From the NCBI GenBank assembly GCA_900466745.1, contig UBNE01000054.1, positions 1 through 37,839 of the forward strand: a stretch of 37,839 nucleotides of DNA. Direction: 5' to 3'. Source of the DNA: Hyphomicrobiales bacterium. GTDB lineage: Bacteria > Pseudomonadota > Alphaproteobacteria > Rhizobiales > Beijerinckiaceae. This document shows positions 16,250 through 23,475 of this stretch, in pieces. The notes beneath the pieces were generated by a model. That model had not been told where the DNA came from, ran no database searches, and was given only the letters and a program-made list of their open reading frames with translations. Position numbers and translations under genes: made by a program. Positions within the stretch are counted from its first letter, which is position 1. Each line of letters opens with the position of its first letter.

Positions 16250-17169
16250 CGCTCGCCCTCGCCTCTGCCTCCGGGCCTGCTCCCGCCGCGCGCCGCCGGC
16301 TCCGGATCGAGCGGGTGACCGGGCTCGGCTTCGCGCTGCCGGCCTTCGTGCTGCTCCTGCTGACGATCCTGCTGCCGCTGGCCGTGCTGCTCTGGCTCAG
16401 CTTCACCAATTACGAGTTCGGCGGCGTCGACATGGATTGGGTCGGGCTGGCGAATTTCCGCAAGGCGCTGGCCGATCCGATCATCCGACGCTCGCTGGTC
16501 AACACGCTGCTCTATGTCGCGATCGTCGTGCCTGGCGGCGTGCTCGGCGCGCTGCTGATCGCGGTGCTGGTGCACCGGCGCAAGCGCACGCGCTCCGTCT
16601 ACGAGGTGATCTATTTCCTGCCCGTGACCTCGACGCTGATCGCCATGGCGACGGTCTGGCAATTCCTGCTGCATCCCTCGCTCGGGCCGGTCAACGGCGT
16701 GCTGAAATGGCTGGGGCTGGGGCCGGTCGCCTTTCTCAGCGAGCCCTCCACGGCGCTGGCGACGCTCGCCGTGATCGGCATCTGGCAGTTGCTCGGCTTC
16801 AACATGATCCTGTTCCTCGCCGGGCTGACCGCGATCCCACGCGACCTCTACGAGGCGGCCGATATCGACGGCTGCTCCGGCGGGATCGACCGCTTCCTGA
16901 CCATCACCTGGCCGCTGCTCGGGCCGACGACGATGTTCGTCCTCGTCACCACGATGATCACCGCCTTCAAGATCTTTGACACGGTGGCGGTGATGACCCG
17001 CGGCGGCCCGGTCGGCTCCACCGAGGTCCTGCTCTACAACGTCTATCTCGAAGGCTTCCAGTACTTCCACACCGGCTATGCCGCGGCGCTGACCTTCATC
17101 TTCCTCGCCTTCATCCTCGTCTTCTCGGCCGTGCAGACCTTCGCCCTCGACAAGAAGGTGCACTACTGA
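16246..17169 (+). CDS. Sugar-type ABC transporter permease (UgpA/MalF type)
   Basis: A 307-residue inner-membrane permease with six hydrophobic segments, the first at about 24-48. The EAA loop that docks on the ATPase reads EAADIDGCSGGIDRFLTITW near residue 203. It overlaps the ATPase gene by four bases and shares one base with the next permease (TGATG), which indicates tight co-translation. The family (CUT1) carries disaccharides, polyols and glycerol-3-phosphate. The sequence alone does not name the substrate. Confidence 0.94.
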   Translation: MTLALASASGPAPAARRRLRIERVTGLGFALPAFVLLLLTILLPLAVLLWLSFTNYEFGGVDMDWVGLANFRKALADPIIRRSLVNTLLYVAIVVPGGVLGALLIAVLVHRRKRTRSVYEVIYFLPVTSTLIAMATVWQFLLHPSLGPVNGVLKWLGLGPVAFLSEPSTALATLAVIGIWQLLGFNMILFLAGLTAIPRDLYEAADIDGCSGGIDRFLTITWPLLGPTTMFVLVTTMITAFKIFDTVAVMTRGGPVGSTEVLLYNVYLEGFQYFHTGYAAALTFIFLAFILVFSAVQTFALDKKVHY

Positions 17170-18041
17170 TGACCGATCTCGTCCTTCCCGCCCCGGTCAC
17201 GCCCGTCCGCTCGGCGCTGCGCCGCTTCCTGTCGCTCGTCCTGATCCATGGCGTGCTGATCGCCGGCGCGGTGTTCATGCTGGCGCCCTTCGTCTGGATG
17301 CTGGTGACCTCGATCAAGCCGCCGGCCGAGATCTTCAACGCCGAGATCTCGCTCTGGCCCAAGCAGTTCTACGGCCTGCAGAACTACGGCTTCGCCATGG
17401 AGAAGGCGCCGCTGCTGCGCTTCGCGCTGAACGGCGTCATCCTCTGCGGCGGCATCCTGATCGTGCAGCTCCTGGTCGCGATCCCTTGCGCCTACGCGCT
17501 GGCGAAGCTGAGCTTCCCCGGCCGCAACGCGCTCTTCGTGCTGGTGCTGCTCGGCCTGTGCATTCCCGTGCAGGTGCCGGCGATGCCGCTCTATATCGCG
17601 CTCGCCCAGCTCGGGCTGCTCAACACCTATTTCGCGATGATGGTGCCGTTCTTCCTGTCGGTCTTCGCCATCTTCCTGTTCCGCCAGTTCTTCCGCAGCT
17701 TTCCCGACGACATCATCAACGCCGCCCGGCTCGACGGCATGAGCGAGTTCGAGATCGTCTGGCGCATCGTCACGCCGAGCGCCTGGCCGGCCATCGCCGC
17801 CTTCTCGGTGTTCTCGGCGGTGGCGCATTGGAACGACCTCTACTGGCCCTTGATCGTCATCTCCGACGCCAGGCTCGCGCCGCCGCCGCTGGGCATGATG
17901 TTCTTCGCCGATGCCGAGACCGGGTCGAACTACGGCGCGCTCACCGCCGCCGCGACGATCCTGACCGCGCCGCTCGTCATCGCCTTCCTCGTCGCCCGCC
18001 GCCGGTTCATCGACGGCATCACCGTGACCGGGGTGAAGTAG
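17169..18041 (+). CDS. Sugar-type ABC transporter permease (UgpE/MalG type)
   Basis: A 290-residue second permease of the CUT1 importer. It has an N-terminal membrane helix (about 22-45) followed by five more, and an EAA-type loop AARLDGMSEFEIVWRIVTPS near residues 182-201. The ending DGITVTGVK is typical of MalG/UgpE. It starts within the stop of the preceding permease and is followed 88 bases later by the binding-protein gene. It pairs with the 16246-17169 product to form the membrane channel. Confidence 0.94.
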   Translation: MTDLVLPAPVTPVRSALRRFLSLVLIHGVLIAGAVFMLAPFVWMLVTSIKPPAEIFNAEISLWPKQFYGLQNYGFAMEKAPLLRFALNGVILCGGILIVQLLVAIPCAYALAKLSFPGRNALFVLVLLGLCIPVQVPAMPLYIALAQLGLLNTYFAMMVPFFLSVFAIFLFRQFFRSFPDDIINAARLDGMSEFEIVWRIVTPSAWPAIAAFSVFSAVAHWNDLYWPLIVISDARLAPPPLGMMFFADAETGSNYGALTAAATILTAPLVIAFLVARRRFIDGITVTGVK

Positions 18042-18129
18042 CCGGCCCATCGCCGCCCGCCCCGCCAAGAGTTCAGGCCTGAAGCAACGCAACCCGACAG
18101 CCCCGCTGTCCATGCCAAGGAGATCACGC

Positions 18130-19401
18130 ATGAAACCTCTCGGCAAAATGCTTGCCGCAGCAGCGCTCGCCCTCGCCGCCGCGACGACCGCCAGGGCCGA
18201 GCCCGTCACGCTCGACGTGTTCTACGCCTTCCCGGCCTTCGCCAAGTTCCACGAGCCGATCGCCGCGGAATTCATGAAGAAGCACCCGGAGATCAAGATC
18301 AACTTCCGGGCGCCGGCGGCGAGCTACGACGAAGGCCATCAGGCAATGCTGCGCCAGTCGGTCACCAACCAGTTGCCGGACGTCTATTATTCCGGCTTCC
18401 ATCTGCTGACCGAGCTGACCGAGACCCTCGACAAGCGCAAGCAGATCGTCGATCTCGGCCCGCTGCTCAAGGCCGAGCCGGAAGACTGGCGCAAGGCGAA
18501 CTATTCCGACGCGCTGCTCTCGCTCGGCCAGGTCAACGGCAAGCAGGTCGGCCTCGCCTTCAACGCCTCGACGCCGCTGATGTACTTCAACGCCGAACTG
18601 GTGAAGAAGGCCGGCGGCGATCCCGATAAGATGCCCGACAACTGGGCCGACATCGTCGCGCTCGCCAAGAAGATCAACAGCGGCGACACGGCCGGCCTCG
18701 CCTACAACATCCATGACTGGCCGGACGACTGGCTGTGGCGCGGCGTCATCCTGCAGAGCGGCCACTCGATGCTGTCGGCCGACGGCAAGAAGGTCGCCTT
18801 CGGCGGCGAGGCCGGCGAGAAGACGCTCGCCATGCTGCGCAGCTTCGTCACCGAAGCCGGCATGCCGCTGATCGACTGGGACCAGTCACGCCAGCAGTTC
18901 ATCGCCGGCAAGATCGGCATCTTCTTCGACACCCCGGCCCGCCTGCGCCAGGTCACCGACCTGATCGGCGACCGCTTCACGCTGAAGACCGCCCTCTTTC
19001 CGGTCGACGACAAGGCCAAGGGCAAGCTGCCCACCGGCGGCAACGCGGCGCTGATCACGGCCAAGGACCCGGCCAGGCAGAAGGCGGCCTGGGAGTTCAT
19101 CAAGTTCGTGACCGGGCCGGAAGCCCAGAAGATCGTGGTCGAGACCGCCGGCTACATGCCGACCAATCTGCGCGCCGGCGAGGACGCCTTCCTCGGCCCG
19201 TTCTACAAGGCGAACGCCAATTTCCGCACGATCAACGGCCAGGTCTCCCGCGCCGCGCCGTGGGAAGGCTATCCGGGCGGCAATTCGGTGCGCATCTGGC
19301 GCCAGCAGCGCGAGGTCATCGCCGGCGTGATGCGCGGCGAGATCCAGCCCAAGGCCGGCATCGAGCGCATCGTCTCCGAGACCGAAGCCCTGATGAAGTG
19401 A
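18130..19401 (+). CDS. Extracellular solute-binding protein (family 1, UgpB-like)
   Basis: A 423-residue periplasmic binding protein for the CUT1 importer. I chose ATG 18130 because AAGGAG lies eight bases upstream and because it starts a textbook signal peptide with cleavage after ARA near residue 24. The longer ATG at 18112 spoils it. Family marks are the early TLDVFYAFPAFAKFHEPI, the LPTGGNAALI stretch, and AAWEFIKFVTGPEAQK near 320. It is more like the glycerol-3-phosphate and glycerophosphodiester binding proteins (UgpB) than maltose-binding protein, judged by general layout and by the phosphoesterases around it. That assignment is tentative. Confidence 0.9.
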   Translation: MKPLGKMLAAAALALAAATTARAEPVTLDVFYAFPAFAKFHEPIAAEFMKKHPEIKINFRAPAASYDEGHQAMLRQSVTNQLPDVYYSGFHLLTELTETLDKRKQIVDLGPLLKAEPEDWRKANYSDALLSLGQVNGKQVGLAFNASTPLMYFNAELVKKAGGDPDKMPDNWADIVALAKKINSGDTAGLAYNIHDWPDDWLWRGVILQSGHSMLSADGKKVAFGGEAGEKTLAMLRSFVTEAGMPLIDWDQSRQQFIAGKIGIFFDTPARLRQVTDLIGDRFTLKTALFPVDDKAKGKLPTGGNAALITAKDPARQKAAWEFIKFVTGPEAQKIVVETAGYMPTNLRAGEDAFLGPFYKANANFRTINGQVSRAAPWEGYPGGNSVRIWRQQREVIAGVMRGEIQPKAGIERIVSETEALMK

Positions 19402-19425
19402 GCCGATCGGCCCGCCGATCCCCCT

Positions 19426-19451
19426 GCCGCCCGGCCTTCTTGCCGGGCGGC
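19426..19451 (+). terminator. Hairpin after the UgpB-like gene
   Basis: A perfect 10-bp stem, GCCGCCCGGC (19426-19435) with its complement (19442-19451), closes a CTTCTT loop. No T-run follows and the operon seems to continue, so it is more likely an mRNA-stabilising or partial-termination element behind the binding-protein gene. Confidence 0.5.
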
Positions 19452-19560
19452 CCTGCTATCGGGCTCACAGCCTGAGGAAGCGCGCAAGCGGCGTCTCGAA
19501 GGATGCTCCTCAGGATGCGGGCCGAGAGTCCATGCCGGTCCTCGCTCCAAAGGCTTTCCG

Positions 19561-20403
19561 ATGATCATCGCCCAGATCAGCGATCTCCATGCCCGCCCCC
19601 ATGGCAGCCCCGCCTATGGCGTCGTCGACACCAACCCGGCGATCGCGCGCGCGGTCGACCAGATCCTGAAGCTCGACCCGCGGCCCGATTGCGTGCTGGT
19701 CACCGGGGACCTTTCCGATTGCGGGCTGCCGGAGGAATACGGCATCGTCCGCGCCGCGCTCGAGCGGCTGCCGATGCCGGTCTATGTCATCCCCGGAAAC
19801 CACGACCGCCGCGAGACGCTGCGCGCGGAGCTCCGCCCCGGTCACCCCTACCTGCCGCAGTCCGGCTTCCTGCACTATGCGGTCGACGATTTCCCGGTCC
19901 GGCTGATCGGGCTCGACACGGTGATCGCGGGCGAGGACGGCGGCGAGATCTGCGCCGCCCGCGAGGCCTGGCTGGCCGAGCGGCTGGCGGAGGGACAGGG
20001 CAAGCCGACGGCGATCTTCATGCACCACCCGCCCTTCGCGGTCGGCGTCGACGGCATGGACGTCATGCCCTGCCAGGTCTCGCCGGGCTTCGCCAGGCTG
20101 ATCGCCGCTCATCCCGAGATCGAGCGCGTGCTCTGCGGCCATTACCACCGGCCGATCCAGCTCCGTTTCGCCGGCACCATCGGCTATGTCGTGCCGGGCA
20201 CCGCCCATCAGGTGGCGCTCGATCTCAGGCCCGGCACGGAGAACCGCTTCGTGATGGAGCCGCCCGCCCTCGCCCTTCATGTCTGGAAGCCGGGGCTCGG
20301 CCTGGTCAGCCATCTCCAGCCGATCGGGGACTATGGACCGATCCGGGATTTCGTGCTCGATCCCGCCTATCCCGGAAAGCCGCAAACGGTGCCTGCATCA
20401 TGA
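19561..20403 (+). CDS. GpdQ-like metallophosphodiesterase
   Basis: A 280-residue dinuclear-metal phosphodiesterase that resembles GpdQ, the promiscuous glycerophosphodiesterase of Enterobacter. Metal motifs are SDLHARP (D8, H10), VTGDLSDCGLPEEY near 48-61, PGNHD near 78-82, IFMHHPPF near 157-164 and CGHYHRP near 195-201. Stretches such as GLPEEY, AVDDFPVRLI and PGTAHQV match my recollection of GpdQ. No signal peptide is present. Its stop overlaps the ATG of the IMPase-family gene by four bases. Predicted role: cleavage of an imported phosphodiester into glycerol-3-phosphate and an alcohol, or into a phosphopolyol and glycerol. A CpdA-like cAMP phosphodiesterase is the alternative. Confidence 0.88.
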   Translation: MIIAQISDLHARPHGSPAYGVVDTNPAIARAVDQILKLDPRPDCVLVTGDLSDCGLPEEYGIVRAALERLPMPVYVIPGNHDRRETLRAELRPGHPYLPQSGFLHYAVDDFPVRLIGLDTVIAGEDGGEICAAREAWLAERLAEGQGKPTAIFMHHPPFAVGVDGMDVMPCQVSPGFARLIAAHPEIERVLCGHYHRPIQLRFAGTIGYVVPGTAHQVALDLRPGTENRFVMEPPALALHVWKPGLGLVSHLQPIGDYGPIRDFVLDPAYPGKPQTVPAS

Positions 20404-21191
20404 CCCAACCACGCCTCCTCGCCCTGCTCGACCAGTCCGAGGAGCTGGCGCGCCGGGCCGGCGAGGTGCTTGTGCAGATGCAGGGCGCCGAGCTCGACGT
20501 GACGCGCAAGGAGCTCAACGACGTCGTGACGGCGGCGGACCTCGCCTCCGAGCGCCTCGTCATCGACGGCCTGCGCGCCCTGACGCCGGAGGCGGCGATC
20601 CTCTCCGAGGAGGCCGGCTTCTCCGGCTCCGGGCAGGCGCCGCGCTGGATCATCGACCCGCTGGACGGGACCGTGAACTACGCCGCCGGCCTGCCCTGGT
20701 TCTCCGTGACCCTGGCCTATCAGGAAGAGGGCCGCACCCTTATCGGCCTGACGCATGCGCCGCGGGCGGGGCTGTCCGCCCGCTTCGCCGAAGGGGGCGA
20801 GGCGACGGTCGACGGCCGGCCGGCCCGCGTCTCGGCGACGCGCCGGCTGAGCGACGCCGTCGTCTCGATCTGCCTGACCTCGCATTATACGGCCGCGGAA
20901 GCCAACCGGACGAGCGACGTGATCCGCCGCCTCGCCGGGCTGTGCCGCGGCGTGCGCGTCATCGTCTCCGGCGGGCTGGAGATGTCGCTGGTGGCGGCGG
21001 GCCGGCTCGACGCCTTCATCGGCCTGAAGGCCGATATCGTCTCGCATGCCGCGGCGATGCCGCTGGTGCGCGCGGCCGGCGGCAAGGTCACCACCGTCGA
21101 GGGCCTGGATTCGCGCGACGAGGATCTGGAGAAGATCGTCACGAACGGCCTGATCCACGACGAACTGCTGGCGGCGATCCGCAGCGCTTGA
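20400..21191 (+). CDS. Inositol monophosphatase-family protein with altered metal site
   Basis: A 263-residue member of the IMPase/FIG superfamily of Mg-dependent phosphomonoesterases. Present are ILSEEAGF (the two metal-binding acidic residues near 65-66) and IDPLDGTVNY near residues 84-93. The third motif, normally WDxAAG, reads VSHAAA (S215, H216), so the expected metal-ligand Asp is replaced. It overlaps the GpdQ-like gene (ATGA) and ends 12 bases from the convergent SorC gene. It may remove phosphate from the polyol phosphate released by its neighbour, use an altered metal site, or act as a binding or regulatory protein. The fold is certain and the activity is not. Confidence 0.87.
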   Translation: MTQPRLLALLDQSEELARRAGEVLVQMQGAELDVTRKELNDVVTAADLASERLVIDGLRALTPEAAILSEEAGFSGSGQAPRWIIDPLDGTVNYAAGLPWFSVTLAYQEEGRTLIGLTHAPRAGLSARFAEGGEATVDGRPARVSATRRLSDAVVSICLTSHYTAAEANRTSDVIRRLAGLCRGVRVIVSGGLEMSLVAAGRLDAFIGLKADIVSHAAAMPLVRAAGGKVTTVEGLDSRDEDLEKIVTNGLIHDELLAAIRSA

Positions 21192-21213
21192 GCGCCCGCA
21201 GGATCAGGCGCTC
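21190..21213. terminator. Possible hairpin between convergent genes
   Basis: GAGCGCC (21190-21196) pairs perfectly with GGCGCTC (21207-21213) across a ten-base loop and spans the 12-base gap between two convergent genes, including the stop of each. There is no T-run. This is weak evidence for a shared end-of-transcript structure. Confidence 0.25.
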
Positions 21214-22160
21214 CCGGGCGCCTCGCTCGCCAGAACCGCCGCCGCCGCGTCCTCGTCCGTGATCAGCACCGAGGCCAGTCGGCCGCGCAGGGTCGCGGCG
21301 ATGATCTGCGCCTTGTTGAGCCCGCCGGAAGCGAGGATCACGGTCGGGATCCGGCGCAGCCCGGCGAGCGGCAGGGCGATGGCGCGGCGGTTGATCGGAT
21401 GGGCGACGGCCTGGCCGTTGCGGTCGATGAACTGCCCCAGCATGTCGCCGACGGCCCCGGATTCGGCCAGCTCCGCGACGCCGACATCGCCCGGAAGCCC
21501 ATAGCGCACCAGCAGCGAACGATCGCTCAGATCGCCCGCGCTCAGGATCGCGACATCCGTCGCCTGGATGCGCGCGAAGGCGGCCTCGAAGACGTCCTGC
21601 GCCAGGATGGTGTCGCGCGATTGCGGCGTGCCGGCATAGATCGGCGCCGCGAGATAATGGCATTCGGCCTGCCAGAGCCGCGCGAAGCGGCTGGCGGTCT
21701 CGAAGGTGTTGATCTCGATGCCGTAGGTCAGCCCGCCCATCATCGAGGTCACCGCGAGGTCGCGATACTGCCCGGGGCGGACATGGCGGATGGTTTCCCG
21801 CAAGGTGCCGCCCCAGCCGACGCCGAAAATGCCGGACGGCCTCTCCTCGATGATCTTCGAGACGAATTCGCCGGCCGCCTTGCCGATCTGCGCGGCGGTC
21901 TGGCCGGGATCGGCGGGGCCGGGCACGACGATCGCCTGCTTCAGGCCGAATGCGGCGACGAGCGCGCGCTCGAGGCGGACGCAGCTCTCCAGCCGCGAAT
22001 TGATGGTGATGTTGACCAGGCCGCTGCTGCGGGCCTCGACCAGCAACCGGTTGACGCGCAGGCGGGTCATCTTCAGGCGGCTCGCGATCTCCGCCTGGGT
22101 CAGGCCCTCCATGTAGTAGAGCCAGGCGGCTCGGACCTGCGTCTGGGTTTCCTCCGGCAT
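21204..22160 (-). CDS. SorC/DeoR-type sugar-binding transcriptional regulator
   Basis: A 318-residue regulator with an N-terminal helix-turn-helix (LTQAEIASRLKMTRLRVNRL, about 20-39) and a SorC-type sugar-phosphate-binding domain (about 60-315), including GVGWGGTLRETI near 111-122 and LLVRYGLPGDVGVAELA. Such regulators usually bind a phosphorylated sugar or polyol made in the pathway. It converges on the phosphoesterase/ABC run and diverges from the zinc dehydrogenase at 22360. An inverted repeat in the divergent region is the obvious operator, and a related motif stands before the ABC run, so it may control both. An activator or repressor role cannot be told apart. Confidence 0.92.
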   Translation of the reverse strand: MPEETQTQVRAAWLYYMEGLTQAEIASRLKMTRLRVNRLLVEARSSGLVNITINSRLESCVRLERALVAAFGLKQAIVVPGPADPGQTAAQIGKAAGEFVSKIIEERPSGIFGVGWGGTLRETIRHVRPGQYRDLAVTSMMGGLTYGIEINTFETASRFARLWQAECHYLAAPIYAGTPQSRDTILAQDVFEAAFARIQATDVAILSAGDLSDRSLLVRYGLPGDVGVAELAESGAVGDMLGQFIDRNGQAVAHPINRRAIALPLAGLRRIPTVILASGGLNKAQIIAATLRGRLASVLITDEDAAAAVLASEAPGSA

Positions 22161-22286
22161 GGCGGTATCCTGCTGCGATGGGCATGCCGCCCGGGCAGGC
22201 GCGGCGGGGCTCGGCGTGATCCTCGGAACCGGCTTACATCGCTTTCGCTCTCTCCCACAACGTGCTGAGCCGTTTCGGTTTCACGC

Positions 22287-22324
22287 TTGACGCAAACCAA
22301 TGTAATAAACAGAATACATTTGTT
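22287..22324. promoter_or_regulatory. Promoter with overlapping inverted-repeat operator upstream of the dehydrogenase
   Basis: On the plus strand TTGACG (22287-22292), 17 bases, then CAGAAT (22310-22315) make a credible promoter. An inverted repeat, AACCAATGTA (22295-22304) against TACATTTGTT (22315-22324), matches at nine of ten positions and overlaps the spacer and -10 box. A bound regulator here would occlude RNA polymerase. The right arm holds the same ATACATTTGT found at 14017. The divergent SorC-type gene is the likely binder. Confidence 0.65.
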
Positions 22325-22359
22325 AAAGGACTGTTTCGCCGAACGAGTGTCGATCCGCC

Positions 22360-23400
22360 ATGTCCCATGCCGTCTTCCTCCATGCCGCCGGCGATGCCCG
22401 GGTCGCGCCGTTCAACCTGCGCGCGGGGGCGGCCGGGGAAACCCTGGTCGAGGTCGCGGCCGTCGGGCTCTGCGGCAGCGACCTGCACTACTACAAGGAC
22501 GGCGGAATCGGCTCGGCCGTGATCGCGGCGCCCTTCGTGCCCGGCCATGAATTCTCCGGCTGGCTCACCGAGGACCTGCCGGAATGGGGGCTGGTGCGCG
22601 GCGCGCTGGTCGCGGTCGATCCGAACCGGGCCTGCGGGCATTGCGCGCATTGCCGGAGCGGCCACCCCAATCTCTGCCCCGAGGTCGCCTTCATCGGGGC
22701 GCCGCCGCATGACGGGGCGATGACCGAGCGGATCTGGGTGCCGAAGTCGCAGATCGTCGCGGTGCCGGAGAGCTTCTCGCCGAGCGATGCGGTGATGCTC
22801 GAGCCGCTCGGCGTCGCGATCCATGCGGTCGACCTGGCCAGGCCGCGGCTGCTGGAGCGCGTGGCGCTGGTCGGCTGCGGCCCGATCGGGCTGCTGATCC
22901 TGCAGGTGCTGCGGACGGCCGGGGCCGGCGAGATCCTCGCCTGCGATCCGCAGCCGCATCGCCGCGCGCTCGCGCTCAGGCTGGGTGCGGACAAGGCAGG
23001 CGCGAGCGTCGCCGATATCGCGGCCTGGACGGAGGGCGAAGGCCTGCCGCTGGTGATCGAGGCGACCAATGCGCCCGAGGGCTTTCGCGATGCCATCCGC
23101 GCCGCCCGCATCGGCGGCCGGGTCGTGCTCGTCGGCATCCCGGACGGCGACCGCTATGTGATCCCCGCCGCGGAAGCGCGCAGGCGCGGGCTGAACATCA
23201 AGTTCTCGCGCCGGATGGGCCATGTCTATCCGCGCGCGATCGCGCTGGTGGCCCAGGGCAAGGTCGATGTCGAGGCGGTGATCAGCCACCGCTTCACGCT
23301 GGCCGAAGGGCCGGCCGCGTTCCGCCGCCACGCCGCCAACGAGGCGGGGCTGGTGAAGAGCATGATCTATCCGGCCGGCCTGCCCGCGCAGACCGGCTGA
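22360..23400 (+). CDS. Zinc-dependent polyol dehydrogenase (MDR family)
   Basis: A 346-residue medium-chain dehydrogenase of the sorbitol/L-idonate/xylitol dehydrogenase type. Catalytic zinc residues are C38 in GLCGSDLHYYKDGG and the histidine of PGHEFSGW near 61. The structural zinc cysteines lie in CGHCAHCRSGHPNLC (about 88-102). The cofactor loop is VGCGPIGLL near 169-177, and CDPQPHRR after beta-2 suggests NAD rather than NADP. It would oxidise a secondary hydroxyl of a polyol to a ketose. It is divergent from the SorC-type regulator and shares an operator motif with the phosphoesterase/ABC run, so its substrate is probably a polyol released there. The specific polyol is unknown. Confidence 0.92.
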   Translation: MSHAVFLHAAGDARVAPFNLRAGAAGETLVEVAAVGLCGSDLHYYKDGGIGSAVIAAPFVPGHEFSGWLTEDLPEWGLVRGALVAVDPNRACGHCAHCRSGHPNLCPEVAFIGAPPHDGAMTERIWVPKSQIVAVPESFSPSDAVMLEPLGVAIHAVDLARPRLLERVALVGCGPIGLLILQVLRTAGAGEILACDPQPHRRALALRLGADKAGASVADIAAWTEGEGLPLVIEATNAPEGFRDAIRAARIGGRVVLVGIPDGDRYVIPAAEARRRGLNIKFSRRMGHVYPRAIALVAQGKVDVEAVISHRFTLAEGPAAFRRHAANEAGLVKSMIYPAGLPAQTG

Positions 23401-23433
23401 GAATGCCCGGCAGGCCGCGCGGCAGGCACGGCC

Positions 23434-23457
23434 GGACCGGCCCCTGGGGGCCGGTCC
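23434..23457. terminator. Strong hairpin between convergent genes
   Basis: GGACCGGCCCC (23434-23444) pairs perfectly with GGGGCCGGTCC (23447-23457). The innermost pair probably opens to give a four-base loop. It lies between the dehydrogenase stop (23400) and the convergent binding-protein stop (23476) and is followed by TT on the plus strand. Probable terminator for the dehydrogenase and possibly both genes. Confidence 0.6.
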
Positions 23458-23475
23458 TTGCAGTGACAGTTCCGG

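Noticed and set aside
18072..18083. TTCAGGCCTGAA palindrome between permease and binding-protein genes as an operator
   Set aside because: Only 12 bp, inside an operon, with no second copy found near other genes in the window.
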